Source: JASHUC01 sp035606175
GTDB taxonomy: Bacteria > Pseudomonadota > Gammaproteobacteria > Steroidobacterales > Steroidobacteraceae
Direction of reading: 5' to 3'
Assembly (NCBI GenBank): GCA_035606175.1
Contig: DATNFW010000104.1
Span: 1-64,000, forward strand
Length of the DNA: 64,000 nucleotides
In this document: positions 44,750-54,257 of the stretch, piece after piece
How positions within the stretch are numbered: the stretch's first letter is position 1
Layout of the letters: each line of letters begins with the position of its first letter
The notes under the pieces: generated by a model
Seen by the model: the letters and a program-made list of their open reading frames with translations, nothing else
What the model was told of the DNA's origin: nothing
The model's database searches: none
Position numbers and translations under genes: made by a program

Positions 44750-46102
44750 TTGGGCGCCCCTCCGCTGCAAGCCGGCGACGGCCGCGCGCGTCCGAGCGCG
44801 GACCATGTCACACCGTACGACCGCTGCGCATGGAGCGATGAGGAGGCCGAGCAGCTGCTCGCATCCGGGGCCGAGCGTCAGGAGCTCGAGGCTTTCTTCG
44901 GTCCGGCCGAGTATCGCGAGCTCGTCCGGCTCGCACGCGCGGCCCAGCGCGCCAAACCGCGCCGGCGAGCGTGCCGAACGATCATCGTGCCCGGAATCAT
45001 GGGCTCGCTCCTCGCACTGCCGCGGCGCGCACCGTTGCCGCGCGATGTGCTATGGCTCGATCCGATCGACATCTGCACAGGGCGCCTGCGCGAGCTCGTT
45101 TTCCCAGGCTCCGCTCGATTCGAGCCCTGCGGCATCGTCCTGCACTCTTATTTGCGCCTGAAGCTGTATCTGCGCATCGCAGGGCATGACCCCGTATTTC
45201 ATCCGTACGATTGGCGATGCGGGGTCGATGAGCTCGGCCGCCAGCTCGCAGAGCGTCTGGCAGGCGAACGCGCCGACCGCCTCGCGCTCATCGGCCACAG
45301 CCTGGGCGGTCTGGTGTGCCGCGCGGCCCTCGGCTTCGCCAGCACCGGGCGTGCCGAGCGCAGCGAGCGCATCGAGCGCGTGATTCTGCTCGGCACCCCG
45401 AACGCCGGATCCTTTGCGCCCGTGCAGGCGCTGCGCGGCACCTACGCCGTCGTTCGCAAAATCGCCCGTCTCGATGACCACCACAGCGCCGAGTCGCTCG
45501 CCGCGGAGGTCTTCAATACCTTTCCGAGTCTCTATCACATGGTGCCGCAGGGGGCAGGGGCGCGGAGTCTCGACTTCACCGACCCCTGCGCGTGGCCCGA
45601 GTCCGGCCCCCGCCCGCTGCCGGAGCTGCTCGAGTCGGCACGCCGAGTCGGGCGGATACTCGCTCCGGCCGATGAGCGCTTCGCCGTGATCGTCGGTGTA
45701 GGCCTCGAGACGGTGACCGCGGCATCTCGGCGGAGGGACGAGCTCATCTACACGGTGATGCGCCGCGGCGACGGCACGGTGCCGGCGGACCGGGCGCGAC
45801 TCGAGGGCGCGCGGCACTATTTCCGCGCAGGCGTGGCGCACAGCGATCTGACGCGCGATCCGCTCGTTGCAAGCGCCGTCGTCGACCTGCTGGGACGGGG
45901 CGAGACGCAGCGCTTGCCGGGGAAGTGGCGCAGCGCGAGTCGGGCGCAGGCGCGCATCGGCGACCGCGCCCTCACGCGTCTGCCGGCCGGCAAGGTAGAC
46001 TGGTCGCGGCTCACACCGGAGGAGCGGCGCGCGTTCCTGCAGCATTTGAATGAGCCGCCGAAGCTCGAGCTCAGAGTACCCGCGCGGGCGAGACGACAGT
46101 GA
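44750..46102 (+). CDS. Lecithin:cholesterol acyltransferase-like alpha/beta hydrolase
   Basis: 450 residues; the start is poorly defined and a TTG directly after the previous stop is the best choice, because no ATG or GTG precedes the conserved VPGIMGSLLALP. The nucleophile elbow is GHSLGGLVCRAAL, and the C-terminal Asp/His region contains RRGDGTVPADRARLEG and GVAHSDL. This matches the LCAT/phospholipase family (membrane-lipid or sterol acyl transfer). No signal peptide is evident, so a cytoplasmic role is likely. It overlaps the mgtC-like gene by four bases (GTGA). Confidence 0.8.
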   Translation: MGAPPLQAGDGRARPSADHVTPYDRCAWSDEEAEQLLASGAERQELEAFFGPAEYRELVRLARAAQRAKPRRRACRTIIVPGIMGSLLALPRRAPLPRDVLWLDPIDICTGRLRELVFPGSARFEPCGIVLHSYLRLKLYLRIAGHDPVFHPYDWRCGVDELGRQLAERLAGERADRLALIGHSLGGLVCRAALGFASTGRAERSERIERVILLGTPNAGSFAPVQALRGTYAVVRKIARLDDHHSAESLAAEVFNTFPSLYHMVPQGAGARSLDFTDPCAWPESGPRPLPELLESARRVGRILAPADERFAVIVGVGLETVTAASRRRDELIYTVMRRGDGTVPADRARLEGARHYFRAGVAHSDLTRDPLVASAVVDLLGRGETQRLPGKWRSASRAQARIGDRALTRLPAGKVDWSRLTPEERRAFLQHLNEPPKLELRVPARARRQ

Positions 46103-46602
46103 CGCCCACACCCGATTTCTCGTTTGCCATTCCCACGGCGCTCGACTTCGCGCGCATCGCCGGCCGGCTCACGTGCGCGCTCGCCATCGGTGCGCTCGTC
46201 GGCATCCAGCGCGAGCTCACCCACAAGCCCGCGGGTCTGCGCACCCACATGCTCGTCGCGCTCGGCACCTGCTTTATCGTCGTGGCGGCCGTCGAAGCGC
46301 GCATGAGCCCGACCGATCTGTCGCGCGTCATCCAGGGACTCGTCACCGGCATCGGCTTTCTCGGCGGCGGCGCCATCCTGAAGCTCACCGCGGAGCACGA
46401 GATCCACGGGCTGACGACCGCCGCCTCGATTTGGATGACCGCGGCCGCGAGCATCGCCGCCGGGCTCGGGGAGGTGGTGACCGCCGCGCTGGGGCTCGGC
46501 TTGGGAATCATCGTCCTCACCTTGCTCTCGGGAGTCGAGAGCTGGCTCGGAGCGCGCTTGTCGACCGACGCGGCAAACCGCGAACCGCCCGGGAATGCCT
46601 AA
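46099..46602 (+). CDS. MgtC/SapB-family membrane protein
   Basis: 167 residues, five predicted membrane helices, GTG start overlapping the preceding stop. Signature RLTCALAIGALVGIQRELTHKPAGLRTHMLV and GLTTAASIWMTAAASIAAGLG are characteristic of MgtC/SapB. The C-terminal regulatory ACT-like extension of virulence MgtC is absent, so it is of the short SapB type. Related proteins affect the ATP synthase or magnesium and potassium homeostasis. Confidence 0.9.
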   Translation: MTPTPDFSFAIPTALDFARIAGRLTCALAIGALVGIQRELTHKPAGLRTHMLVALGTCFIVVAAVEARMSPTDLSRVIQGLVTGIGFLGGGAILKLTAEHEIHGLTTAASIWMTAAASIAAGLGEVVTAALGLGLGIIVLTLLSGVESWLGARLSTDAANREPPGNA

Positions 46603-46644
46603 CGGCGGTCCGCCTGTCGGCGGCTCACCCTGCGTGCGGCGATC

Positions 46645-48432
46645 TCAAATCCAGCGCGTCTCGAATTCGATGACGCTCGGCGAGCCGCGCTCGACGGTCC
46701 GCGCCAGCCCGAGCGCTCGCGGCAGCACATGGTCCGCGTAAAAGCGCGTCGAGGCGAGCTTCGCCGCGAAGAGCTCGCGATCGGCTTCGCCGGGCTCGCC
46801 TGCCGCGACAGCCGAAGCCCGCGCCATCAACCAACCCGCGATCGTGACTCCGCAGAGCTTCAAATAAGGAACGGCCACGGCTGCCGCGCCGCCCGGATCG
46901 GTCGAGAGGAGTGCAAGCAGCGATCGGGTCGCACCGCTCAGCAGCTCGACGCCCTCGAGCGCCGCACGCGCGACCGAGGTTGCAGTTGCCTGCTTCTCCA
47001 GATCGTTTCGCATCTCCGCGATCAGAGCATTGATCGCCGCGCCCCTGTCGCGGTCGACCTTGCGGCCGATGAGGTCGTTCGCCTGGATGCCCGTCGTACC
47101 CTCGTAGATTGCCGTGATCCGCACGTCCCGCAGGAACTGCGCGGCGCCCGTCTCCTCGATATAGCCCATGCCGCCGTGCACCTGGATGCCGGTCGAGGCC
47201 ACCTCGATCCCGAGCTCGGTACACCAGCCCTTCACGATGGGGATGAGTAGATCGCCGCGCGCTTGAGCAGCGGCCCTCTTTGCCGAGTCGCGGTGATGGC
47301 CCGCCAGATCGAGTTGGTGAGAGGCATAGAGCGTGAGTGCGCGCATCGCCTCCACGCTCGATCGCATCGAGAGCAGCATCCGCCTCACATCGGGATGCTG
47401 GACGATCGCCGCGACGGCGGGAGCGCCCGAAGCACTCGCAGCGCGTGCAGCGCCCGGCGGGCGCCCCTGGACGCGATTGCGGGCCCACTCCGCCGCTTGT
47501 TGATAGGCGCGCTCCGCAACCGCGTAGCCCTCGAGACCCACGGCGAGACGCGCCGTGTTCATCATGACGAACATGTACTCGAGCCCGCGATTCGCCTCGC
47601 CGACCAGATAGCCGACCGCCCCCTGCCGCTCGCCGAATGCCATGACACACGTCGGGCTCGCATGAATGCCGAGCTTGTGCTCGATCGAGACGCAGCGGAC
47701 ATCGTTGCGCTCCCCGAGGCGCCCGTCCTGCAGAACCAGCACCTTCGGGACAATGAACAGCGAGATGCCGCGCGTACCTGCCGGAGCGCCGTCGATGCGG
47801 GCGAGCACCATGTGAATGATGTTGTCCGTGTAGTCGTGCTCACCCCAGGTGATGAAGATCTTCTGTCCGTAGAGCCGGTAGTGATCTCCCTCGGGCGCCG
47901 CTCGTGTACGGATCAGGCCGAGATCGGAGCCCGCCTGCGGCTCGGTGAGCACCATCGTGCCCGTCCATTCGCCGCTCACCATCCGCGGCAGGTAGCGCTG
48001 CTTCTGCTCGGCGGAGCCCGTGAGTGCGAGAGCGTGCGCGGCGCCATGCGTCAGCATGGGACAGAGTTTGAAGGCGAGATTCGCGGAGGCCCAGATCTCC
48101 TGCACCGAGGTGGTGAGCATCTGCGGCACCGCCTGGCCGCCGTACTGCGGGCTCGCCCCGAGCTGCGGCCAGCCGCCCTCGACGAACTGCCGGTACGCTT
48201 CCTTGAAACCGGCCGGCGCCTTGACGCCAGCCTCACTCCAGTGCGCGCCCTCCTGGTCGCCGGATTTGTTGAGCGGCTCGAGGACGGTCTCCGCGAAGCG
48301 CGCCGCCTCAACGAGGATGGTCGTCGCGAGCTCCTCCGAATAATCCGCAAAGCCCTCGCAGCCGGCGAGCGCTTCGGCTCCGATGAGCCGGTGCATGACG
48401 AATCCGATGTCGGCGAGTGGGGCGCGATACAT
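46645..48432 (-). CDS. Acyl-CoA dehydrogenase
   Basis: 595 residues from the ATG at 48432 (MYRAPLADIGFVMHRLIG); a GTG-like extension upstream is not homologous. The three-domain ACAD fold is visible: TEPQAGSDLGLIRTRA (FAD loop), the beta domain ITWGEHDYTDN, and IYEGTTGIQANDLIGRKV with the catalytic Glu. A C-terminal ACAD extension of about 110 residues (LLSGATRSLLALLSTDPG) is characteristic of the long family with DUF3141-like tails. It oxidises an acyl-CoA, probably medium or long chain. Confidence 0.93.
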   Translation of the reverse strand: MYRAPLADIGFVMHRLIGAEALAGCEGFADYSEELATTILVEAARFAETVLEPLNKSGDQEGAHWSEAGVKAPAGFKEAYRQFVEGGWPQLGASPQYGGQAVPQMLTTSVQEIWASANLAFKLCPMLTHGAAHALALTGSAEQKQRYLPRMVSGEWTGTMVLTEPQAGSDLGLIRTRAAPEGDHYRLYGQKIFITWGEHDYTDNIIHMVLARIDGAPAGTRGISLFIVPKVLVLQDGRLGERNDVRCVSIEHKLGIHASPTCVMAFGERQGAVGYLVGEANRGLEYMFVMMNTARLAVGLEGYAVAERAYQQAAEWARNRVQGRPPGAARAASASGAPAVAAIVQHPDVRRMLLSMRSSVEAMRALTLYASHQLDLAGHHRDSAKRAAAQARGDLLIPIVKGWCTELGIEVASTGIQVHGGMGYIEETGAAQFLRDVRITAIYEGTTGIQANDLIGRKVDRDRGAAINALIAEMRNDLEKQATATSVARAALEGVELLSGATRSLLALLSTDPGGAAAVAVPYLKLCGVTIAGWLMARASAVAAGEPGEADRELFAAKLASTRFYADHVLPRALGLARTVERGSPSVIEFETRWI

Positions 48433-48479
48433 GGCACACAGCTTCCGTTGCAAAGAAAGGCGGACTTAAAGGCGCGTCG

Positions 48480-49382
48480 CTACGCGCCGGCAAGCGCCGG
48501 GATGATGTTCGCCGCGATGAAATCGACGAAATGGCGCACGCGCGGGTCGGCGCCCAAAATTTCGGGATACACCGCGCGCAGCGGCGCGACCGCCGGCAGG
48601 CTCCACTCGGCGAGCACTCGCGCGAGCCGGCCGGTCGCGAGCCCCTGGCGGCACAGGAACTCGGGCAGCAGACCGATACCGAGTCCGGCTGCTGCCGCAG
48701 CATGCAGCACCGACGGGTCGCCGACGGCGAGCTTCGGCGTGACGCGCACCTCCTCGCGCTGCGCACCGCGCGCGAGCAGGAGCCGCATCGGCGATCCCTC
48801 TCCGTCCGGCACGAGCAGATCGTGGCGCGCGAGATCCAAAGGTCGCTCCGGAGTGCCGCGTCCTGCGAGATACGCCGGCGTTGCGCAAAGAATGGCGGGT
48901 GGGGCGCCGAGCTCGCGCTCCGCGAGTCCCGGCCCCTCCGGCGGGTGCGCGCACAGCATCACATCGCAGGAATCCTCGAGCCCATCGTGCTGCATCACCA
49001 CCTCGAGCGGAACGTCCGGAAAACGCTCGAGGAAGCGTGGCACGAGCGGGGCAAGCAGCACGCGTCCGTAGGTCGGATCGGCCGCAACCCGCAGCGGGCC
49101 GGCGGGCGGTGAGCGCAGCCGCGCGATCAGCGATTGCGCCGTCTCGGTCTCCTCGGCGAGCCGCCTCGCGTGCGGGTAGACGATGCGTCCGGCGGCCGTG
49201 AGGGAGAGTCGCCGCGTCGTGCGCTCGAGCACGCGGACGCCGAGCGCCCGCTCGAGGTCTGCCACGGCGCGGCTCACCGCCGCCTTCGGAACCCCGAGCG
49301 AGCGCGCCGCTGCGGAGAAGCCGTTGAGGTCCACGACCCGGGCGAGCACGGCGAGCTGCGCCGGCATCCAGATGGGGCTCAT
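48480..49382 (-). CDS. LysR-family transcriptional regulator
   Basis: 300 residues. Helix-turn-helix GFSAAARSLGVPKAAVSRAVADLE, then RRLSLTAAG, then an effector domain of the small AaeR/DsdC-like kind. Effector unknown. The ATG at 49382 opens MSPIWMPAQLAVLARVV. It is divergent from the DUF1993 gene with 77 bases between starts, and LysR regulators commonly control such a divergent neighbour; the acyl-CoA dehydrogenase gene follows on the same strand 47 bases later and is another candidate target. Confidence 0.92.
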   Translation of the reverse strand: MSPIWMPAQLAVLARVVDLNGFSAAARSLGVPKAAVSRAVADLERALGVRVLERTTRRLSLTAAGRIVYPHARRLAEETETAQSLIARLRSPPAGPLRVAADPTYGRVLLAPLVPRFLERFPDVPLEVVMQHDGLEDSCDVMLCAHPPEGPGLAERELGAPPAILCATPAYLAGRGTPERPLDLARHDLLVPDGEGSPMRLLLARGAQREEVRVTPKLAVGDPSVLHAAAAAGLGIGLLPEFLCRQGLATGRLARVLAEWSLPAVAPLRAVYPEILGADPRVRHFVDFIAANIIPALAGA

Positions 49383-49459
49383 GCGGCGATTGTTTCACTA
49401 TTGAGCTCACGATGCTACCGTACGCCCCCCGCTGAACCACAGACGAGGAGACCGGCTCC

Positions 49460-49969
49460 GTGAAGATCTCGATGCACACCATGTCCGTCGACGCATTCGT
49501 TCCAACTCTCACCGCCCTCGGGAAGATTCTCGACAAGGCGGCGCAGCACGCGAGCGCGAAGAAATTCGATGCCTCCGTGCTCGTCAATGCACGCCTCGCG
49601 CCGGACATGTATCCCCTCGCGAAGCAAGTGCAGATCGCGTGCGACTTCGCCAAGAACTCGGCGGCGCGGCTCGCAGGCCAGGAAGCGCCGCGCTTCGAGG
49701 ACAACGAACAGACCCTCGAGGAGCTCAAGGCACGCGTGGCGCGGACGCTGGACTATGTGAAAGGCATCCGGCCCGCGGCTCTCGAAGGTGCGGAGGACCG
49801 CGACATCAAGCTTTCGTTTCCGAACGGCATGTCGCTCGAATTCAAAGGCCTGCAGTTTCTGCGCGACTGGGCCCTGCCGAATTTCTATTTCCACGCAGTG
49901 ACGGCTTACGACATTCTCCGGCACAACGGTGTCGAGGTCGGCAAACGCGATTATTTGAACTCGAACTGA
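49460..49969 (+). CDS. DUF1993 protein
   Basis: 169 residues from a GTG at 49460. Conserved family pattern: SVDAFVPTLTALGKILDKA, ASVLVNARLAPDMYPLAKQVQIACDFAKNSAARLAGQE and the C-terminal FYFHAVTAYDILRHNGVEVGKRDYL. The helical fold is like DinB proteins, in which three residues can bind a metal, but the function is unknown. A strong intrinsic terminator follows the stop. Likely controlled by the divergent LysR regulator. Confidence 0.88.
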   Translation: MKISMHTMSVDAFVPTLTALGKILDKAAQHASAKKFDASVLVNARLAPDMYPLAKQVQIACDFAKNSAARLAGQEAPRFEDNEQTLEELKARVARTLDYVKGIRPAALEGAEDRDIKLSFPNGMSLEFKGLQFLRDWALPNFYFHAVTAYDILRHNGVEVGKRDYLNSN

Positions 49970-49987
49970 TCGCGCGTGACATATTGC

Positions 49988-50025
49988 AACGCCTGGCCCG
50001 TTCTGGGCCGGGCGTTGTTTGCTTG
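49988..50025 (+). terminator. Intrinsic terminator after DUF1993
   Basis: AACGCCTGGCCC (49988-49999) pairs with GGGCCGGGCGTT (50005-50016), with one G-U pair and a 5-base loop, followed by GTTTGCTT. It is 19 bases after the DUF1993 stop. Confidence 0.85.
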
Positions 50026-50168
50026 CCCGAGGCACTCGGGCCACACGGGCCGTTCCTTCGGGCATGCCGCGCGATCCGCGAGCACGATCACGGCGTGCGC
50101 GTTCCCCTCCTGCCAAGCTTCTCTCGCGCCGGGCGCGATGCGGCCGTCGCGCAACCGGGGACCCGCAC

Positions 50169-51554
50169 TTGCCCGTCCAGAGCGTCAAACAAACTCCGGC
50201 AGCTCACGCCGGCTCTCAGCCTCCGACGGCGGAATCGCTCGGCTGGCAACTGCGCGCGGCACTTCCGCCGCTCAAGCTGCATTCGGTCTCGTTGTACGAT
50301 CCGGCGGGCGAGATCCTGTGGCTCTCGGAGGGCGCGTTAGGCCCCGACGAGCAGGCGTTCGTTCTCGAGGCGCTCGGCGCGCTCAGCGCGGAGCGCTCGG
50401 CCGGACATTGCGAACGCGACTTCGGCGATGGACGCGGCGCCGTGTTTCTCGCCGTGCGCTCGCCGCAAGCCGAGCTCGTGGGCCTCGTCATGATCCTCGT
50501 GGACGCGAAAGCGCTGGCCTCGGGCGCACTGGCCTCTCGCGTCCTTTCGGCGCCGGTGCGCGCGCTCCTGCAGAAAGTCGCGATCTTGCTGCGGCCTTCG
50601 GCTGGGGGCGAGACCTCCGCCGCCTCGAGCTCGGCAACCGGGATACGCAGTCTCGAGATTCTGGAATGGAGAGCTCCCGAGTCGGCCGTCGCGCCGACGG
50701 CGCACGAGGCTAGCGGCACTCACGCATCGCCGCTGGCGGCGGGCGAGTCCGCCGCGGGTGTCCGGGCTCGAGCGGCCGATGAAACGCTGCCGCCGCGGGC
50801 CGTCGATGAGATGCTGACGATCGAGCTTTCCGAATCGCAGCCGGCACCGCCTCGCGGCGGCGATGCGGTCGGCGCGCGCGCTCCAGGCGAGCTTCACGTT
50901 CGCGAGCTCGCGAAGCTTCGTCCCGGAGGGCGAATGCGGCGGTTTCGCGTGCTGCCCAAGCCACCCCTCACGTCCGAACAGAGTCTGCTTGCGCCCGTGC
51001 GCGAGCTCGGCGCGTGGCTCACCGCCCGCCCGGAAGCGCGGGACGGCGCGAGCTTCCATTTCTCACTCGCAGTCTCAGAGAGCGCACTCGCAGACGACGG
51101 TCTTCTGCTCTCACTCGTCGAATCCGTCGGCTCGAGCGGGATCGATCCGGGCTGCCTCGGATTCGAGCTCCCCGAATCCGCATACGTGCGGGACCGCGAG
51201 CGCGCGGAGCGCTTCGTGCAGGCGATCGAGCGGCTCGGCTGCTTCCTGGTCGTCGACGATTTCACCTTCGATACGGGCGCGCTCGAGCTGCTCCGATCGC
51301 GCGCGCTGCGGCTGCTCAAAATCGATGGCGCACTGACCCGCGCCGCCATGCGCGACAAGCTCGCGCAGGCGCGGGTGGTTGCAATCTCGCAGGCCGCGCG
51401 CGTCCTCGGCGTGCACTGTGCTGCAAAGCAGATCGAAACCGCCGCGAGCCACCGCTGGCTCGCAGCCGCCGGCTTCGACTTCGCCGAGGGGCCTCTCTTC
51501 GGAGCCCCCCGTCCGCTCGCCTCCCTCGCAGATGAGCTGGCCGACCGCAAATAG
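50169..51554 (+). CDS. Degenerate EAL-domain protein
   Basis: Roughly 460 residues; the start is uncertain (TTG at 50169 is one choice, since the open frame upstream runs through the terminator). The N-terminal half is Ala/Ser-rich with a possible PAS-like part (SLYDPAGEILWLSEGAL). The C-terminal region resembles the second half of an EAL domain: GFELPESAYV for EITES, VDDFTFDTGALELLR, LLKIDGALTRA and AKQIETAASHRW for the AEGVE region. The catalytic EAL motif itself and the metal ligands around it are absent, so it should be a binding or scaffold protein. The amine oxidase gene follows after 9 bases. Confidence 0.72.
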   Translation: MPVQSVKQTPAAHAGSQPPTAESLGWQLRAALPPLKLHSVSLYDPAGEILWLSEGALGPDEQAFVLEALGALSAERSAGHCERDFGDGRGAVFLAVRSPQAELVGLVMILVDAKALASGALASRVLSAPVRALLQKVAILLRPSAGGETSAASSSATGIRSLEILEWRAPESAVAPTAHEASGTHASPLAAGESAAGVRARAADETLPPRAVDEMLTIELSESQPAPPRGGDAVGARAPGELHVRELAKLRPGGRMRRFRVLPKPPLTSEQSLLAPVRELGAWLTARPEARDGASFHFSLAVSESALADDGLLLSLVESVGSSGIDPGCLGFELPESAYVRDRERAERFVQAIERLGCFLVVDDFTFDTGALELLRSRALRLLKIDGALTRAAMRDKLAQARVVAISQAARVLGVHCAAKQIETAASHRWLAAAGFDFAEGPLFGAPRPLASLADELADRK

Positions 51555-51563
51555 CGGGATAAG

Positions 51564-52892
51564 ATGCGCGCGATGTCACGCGCGCTTCCCAACGTCGATG
51601 TTGCCGTACTCGGGGCGGGCGCCGCCGGCCTCGCGGCAGCCGCCGCGCTCGCGGAGCACGGCCTGCGGGTGAGCCTCCTCGAGGCGCGCGACCGCATCGG
51701 CGGCCGCATTCTCACGTTTTCCGATCCCGATCTCGACTGGCCGATCGAGCTCGGCCCGGAGTTCATCCACGGCCACGCGCCGGAGACGCGGATGCTGATC
51801 GCCCGATCTGGCGGTATCGCGATCGATGCCGCCGGCAATCGGTGGATGCTGCGCGAGGGCCGGCCGGCGCCGCGTGAGGACATGTTCGACGGCATGCGCC
51901 GGCTCATGCAGCGCGTTGCATCGATGCCGGAGGCGGACCTCTCCGTCGAGGAGTTTCTGGCGCGCGAAGCGCGCGATCCCTCACTGGAGAGTGCCTGCAC
52001 GTCTGCCCGAATGATGGTCGAGGGATTCGATGCCGCGGACCCGCGGCGGGCGAGCGTGCGGGCCATCGCGAACGAATGGAGCGGAATGGACGGCGGGCAG
52101 GGGCGGCCATCGGGCGGTTACAGCGCGCTCATGCGACACCTTGCGCGCGCGCTCGCCGCTGCAGGCGCGCACCTGAGACTGCAAACCCTCGTCAAACGAG
52201 TTGCATGGCGCGCAGGCGCAGTGACGGTGACCGCCGATGCGCCGGGCGGACCGCTCGAGCTCACCGCACGCTGCGCGCTCGTCGCCTTGCCGGTCAGCTT
52301 GCTGCAGAGGCCGCCGGATGAGCCGGACGCTGTTCGGTTCGATCCACCTCTCGAGGAGAAAGCGGCCTCGCTTCGCGGCGTCGAGGTCGGCCCCGTCGTC
52401 AAGGTGGTCCTGCGATTTCGGCGCGCGTTCTGGGAGGAGATGCACGGCGGGCGGCTTCGAGATGCGGGGTTCCTGCACGCGCCGCAGGCGCCGTTTCGGA
52501 CCCTCTGGACGGCATTGCCGGCGCGCGTTCCGCTGCTCACCGCGTGGGCCGGTGGGCCGCGCGCCGTCGAGCTCGCGGGCAGCTCGCGCGATGAGCTCAT
52601 CGAGCAGGCGCTCGTGTCGGTGCGGAGCGCTCTCGGAGCCGGTCCAGAGGTGCGCGATGAGCTCGCCGCCGCGTACGCTCACGACTGGCTTCGCGACCGG
52701 CACGCACGAGGCGCCTACAGCTACATCACGGTCGGCGGGTGCGGCGCACCGGAAGAGCTCGCGCGGCCGCTCGGCGAGACGCTGTACTTTGCGGGCGAGG
52801 CGGCCAATCCCGGTGAGTCGGGGACTGTCGAGGCGGCTCTGCAGAGCGGCAGGCGCGCGGCACGTGAAATCGCGAAGCAGTTCGCAAAATGA
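51564..52892 (+). CDS. FAD-dependent amine oxidase family protein
   Basis: 442 residues. The N-terminal FAD motif is VAVLGAGAAGLAAAAALA followed by LLEARDRIGGRI; the C-terminal end has YFAGEAANPGESGTVEAALQSGRRAA. These are features of monoamine oxidase, polyamine oxidase and related desaturases. No covalent flavin motif (SGGC) is seen. The product therefore cannot be named. A second start nine bases on (ATGTCACGCG) is equally possible. It is coupled to the degenerate EAL gene. Confidence 0.88.
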   Translation: MRAMSRALPNVDVAVLGAGAAGLAAAAALAEHGLRVSLLEARDRIGGRILTFSDPDLDWPIELGPEFIHGHAPETRMLIARSGGIAIDAAGNRWMLREGRPAPREDMFDGMRRLMQRVASMPEADLSVEEFLAREARDPSLESACTSARMMVEGFDAADPRRASVRAIANEWSGMDGGQGRPSGGYSALMRHLARALAAAGAHLRLQTLVKRVAWRAGAVTVTADAPGGPLELTARCALVALPVSLLQRPPDEPDAVRFDPPLEEKAASLRGVEVGPVVKVVLRFRRAFWEEMHGGRLRDAGFLHAPQAPFRTLWTALPARVPLLTAWAGGPRAVELAGSSRDELIEQALVSVRSALGAGPEVRDELAAAYAHDWLRDRHARGAYSYITVGGCGAPEELARPLGETLYFAGEAANPGESGTVEAALQSGRRAAREIAKQFAK

Positions 52893-53227
52893 GCGATACA
52901 CGCCGAGGTCGTTGTGCCTCGCAGCGAGGTCTGTGAGCCACGCCCCATGCCCTCTTCCCGCGCCGCTGCAGGATTAGGACAACTTGAGGCCATTCGAGGC
53001 TGATTCGGAAGCGCACCGTCGATGCTCCTCAAACGAATCCTGGAACGGCCGGCCGATGGGCCCGTAAGAGCCGGGCGCGCGCGCCGATGCATCTCGTGGA
53101 CAGCAGCCAGCTGGCACCCGGAGTGGCGCACCGCTTTCCTCGGGCGAACCGGGATCGTTGAGCACTTGGAGCCGCGCCTCGCGCAGAGGTCGGCGCAGAG
53201 CCGGAGCGTGCGCCCCGAGCCGAATAT
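52893..53227. other. 335-base stretch without a gene
   Basis: Between the amine oxidase stop and the next ATG no open frame with homology or good coding character was found on either strand. It carries a short hairpin-like CCTCGC-A-GCGAGG and no clear terminator or promoter. Confidence 0.5.
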
Positions 53228-54166
53228 ATGGAAGCTGCGTCTCGTGCTGAATTCGAGCCTCTGACTCCCGACCCCGTCGACGCGGATGCGCTGCTCGCCC
53301 CGCCGACGGCTTCAAGAGCCCCCTTCACGCGCGAAGTTGCGCCGTCACACCCCGCTGCTGCACCTTCGCCGACCGCGCCTTCGGGCGCAGCGCCCGCCGC
53401 AGTAGCGCCCACGGCAGTATCGCCCGCCGCAGCGGCTGCACCACTGCAGCCCGCTCCCCCGCCGGTGATGGACCGCGACTTCATCGCGCGCAATCAGATT
53501 ATCGAGCGCTACCTCTCGGGGAAGCTTCCGATCAAGGGCGCGACGGAATTCGAGCGCTTCTGCAACGCGAACCCGGAGCTGCTCGATGAGCTCGGCCTGC
53601 CCGAGCGCGTGAATGCAGCGCTGCGTCTGCTCGAGGCGGGCGGCAAGCCCGAGCCCTGGCGGGAGCAGCCGAAGCGGTTTTGGGAGAAGCCCTACCTCGC
53701 GATCGCGCTCGGCGCCGCGGCGCTCGTGCTGCTCGTGGCGACGGCGCTCCTCGCGCGCAGCAACTCTCGCAAGACCGTCATGATCGCCTCGCTCGCGCAG
53801 CAGGTCGCCGCGCAGCCCCTCGATCCGGCGACCACGACGCGCACGATTCGTTTGCTGCCGAGCCGTGAGCGCGCTTCCACGACGCCCGCGGTGGTCATCG
53901 GCGGCGGCGGCCAGACACAACTCGCGCAGCTGCTGCTCGACATGTCGCGCTCGCCCTACAAGATGTTTCGCGTCACGATCGACCGTATCGACCAGGGCCG
54001 CGTCGCGATTATCAACAATCTCGGCAAGGACTCGAACGGCCACCTGCGCATCGCCCTCAACAGCTCCGCGCTCGGCCCGGGCAACTATCAGTTCACGATC
54101 GAGGGGTTGACGTGGCGCGGAGAGCCGGAGCCCGACTCCTGGATCACGATCGGGATCCAGCACTGA
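53228..54166 (+). CDS. Bitopic membrane protein of unknown function
   Basis: 312 residues. An N-terminal Pro/Ala-rich stretch (about 25-80), then a small helical domain (IIERYLSGKLPIKGATEFERFCNANPELL) with an EF-hand- or zinc-free anti-sigma-like look, then one membrane helix (about 155-177, YLAIALGAAALVLLVATALL). The C-terminal part looks like a beta-sandwich (FRVTIDRIDQGRVAIINNLGKDSNGHLRIAL) ending WITIGIQH. The cytoplasmic helical domain plus one helix plus an extracytoplasmic domain is the layout of anti-sigma factors and FecR-like proteins, but no sigma gene is adjacent. Unknown. Confidence 0.6.
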   Translation: MEAASRAEFEPLTPDPVDADALLAPPTASRAPFTREVAPSHPAAAPSPTAPSGAAPAAVAPTAVSPAAAAAPLQPAPPPVMDRDFIARNQIIERYLSGKLPIKGATEFERFCNANPELLDELGLPERVNAALRLLEAGGKPEPWREQPKRFWEKPYLAIALGAAALVLLVATALLARSNSRKTVMIASLAQQVAAQPLDPATTTRTIRLLPSRERASTTPAVVIGGGGQTQLAQLLLDMSRSPYKMFRVTIDRIDQGRVAIINNLGKDSNGHLRIALNSSALGPGNYQFTIEGLTWRGEPEPDSWITIGIQH

Positions 54167-54257
54167 CCCCGAGTCGGCGGCGTACGCGCCCGCGAAGGGT
54201 TGCTCGGGCCCCTTAGCCGCGGGAAGATCGGCGCTCCTCATCGCGCGGAGCGTCCGC

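Noticed and set aside
47263..49071. Plus-strand open frame of 602 codons
   Set aside because: It is antisense to the acyl-CoA dehydrogenase and LysR genes and shows no recognisable domain.
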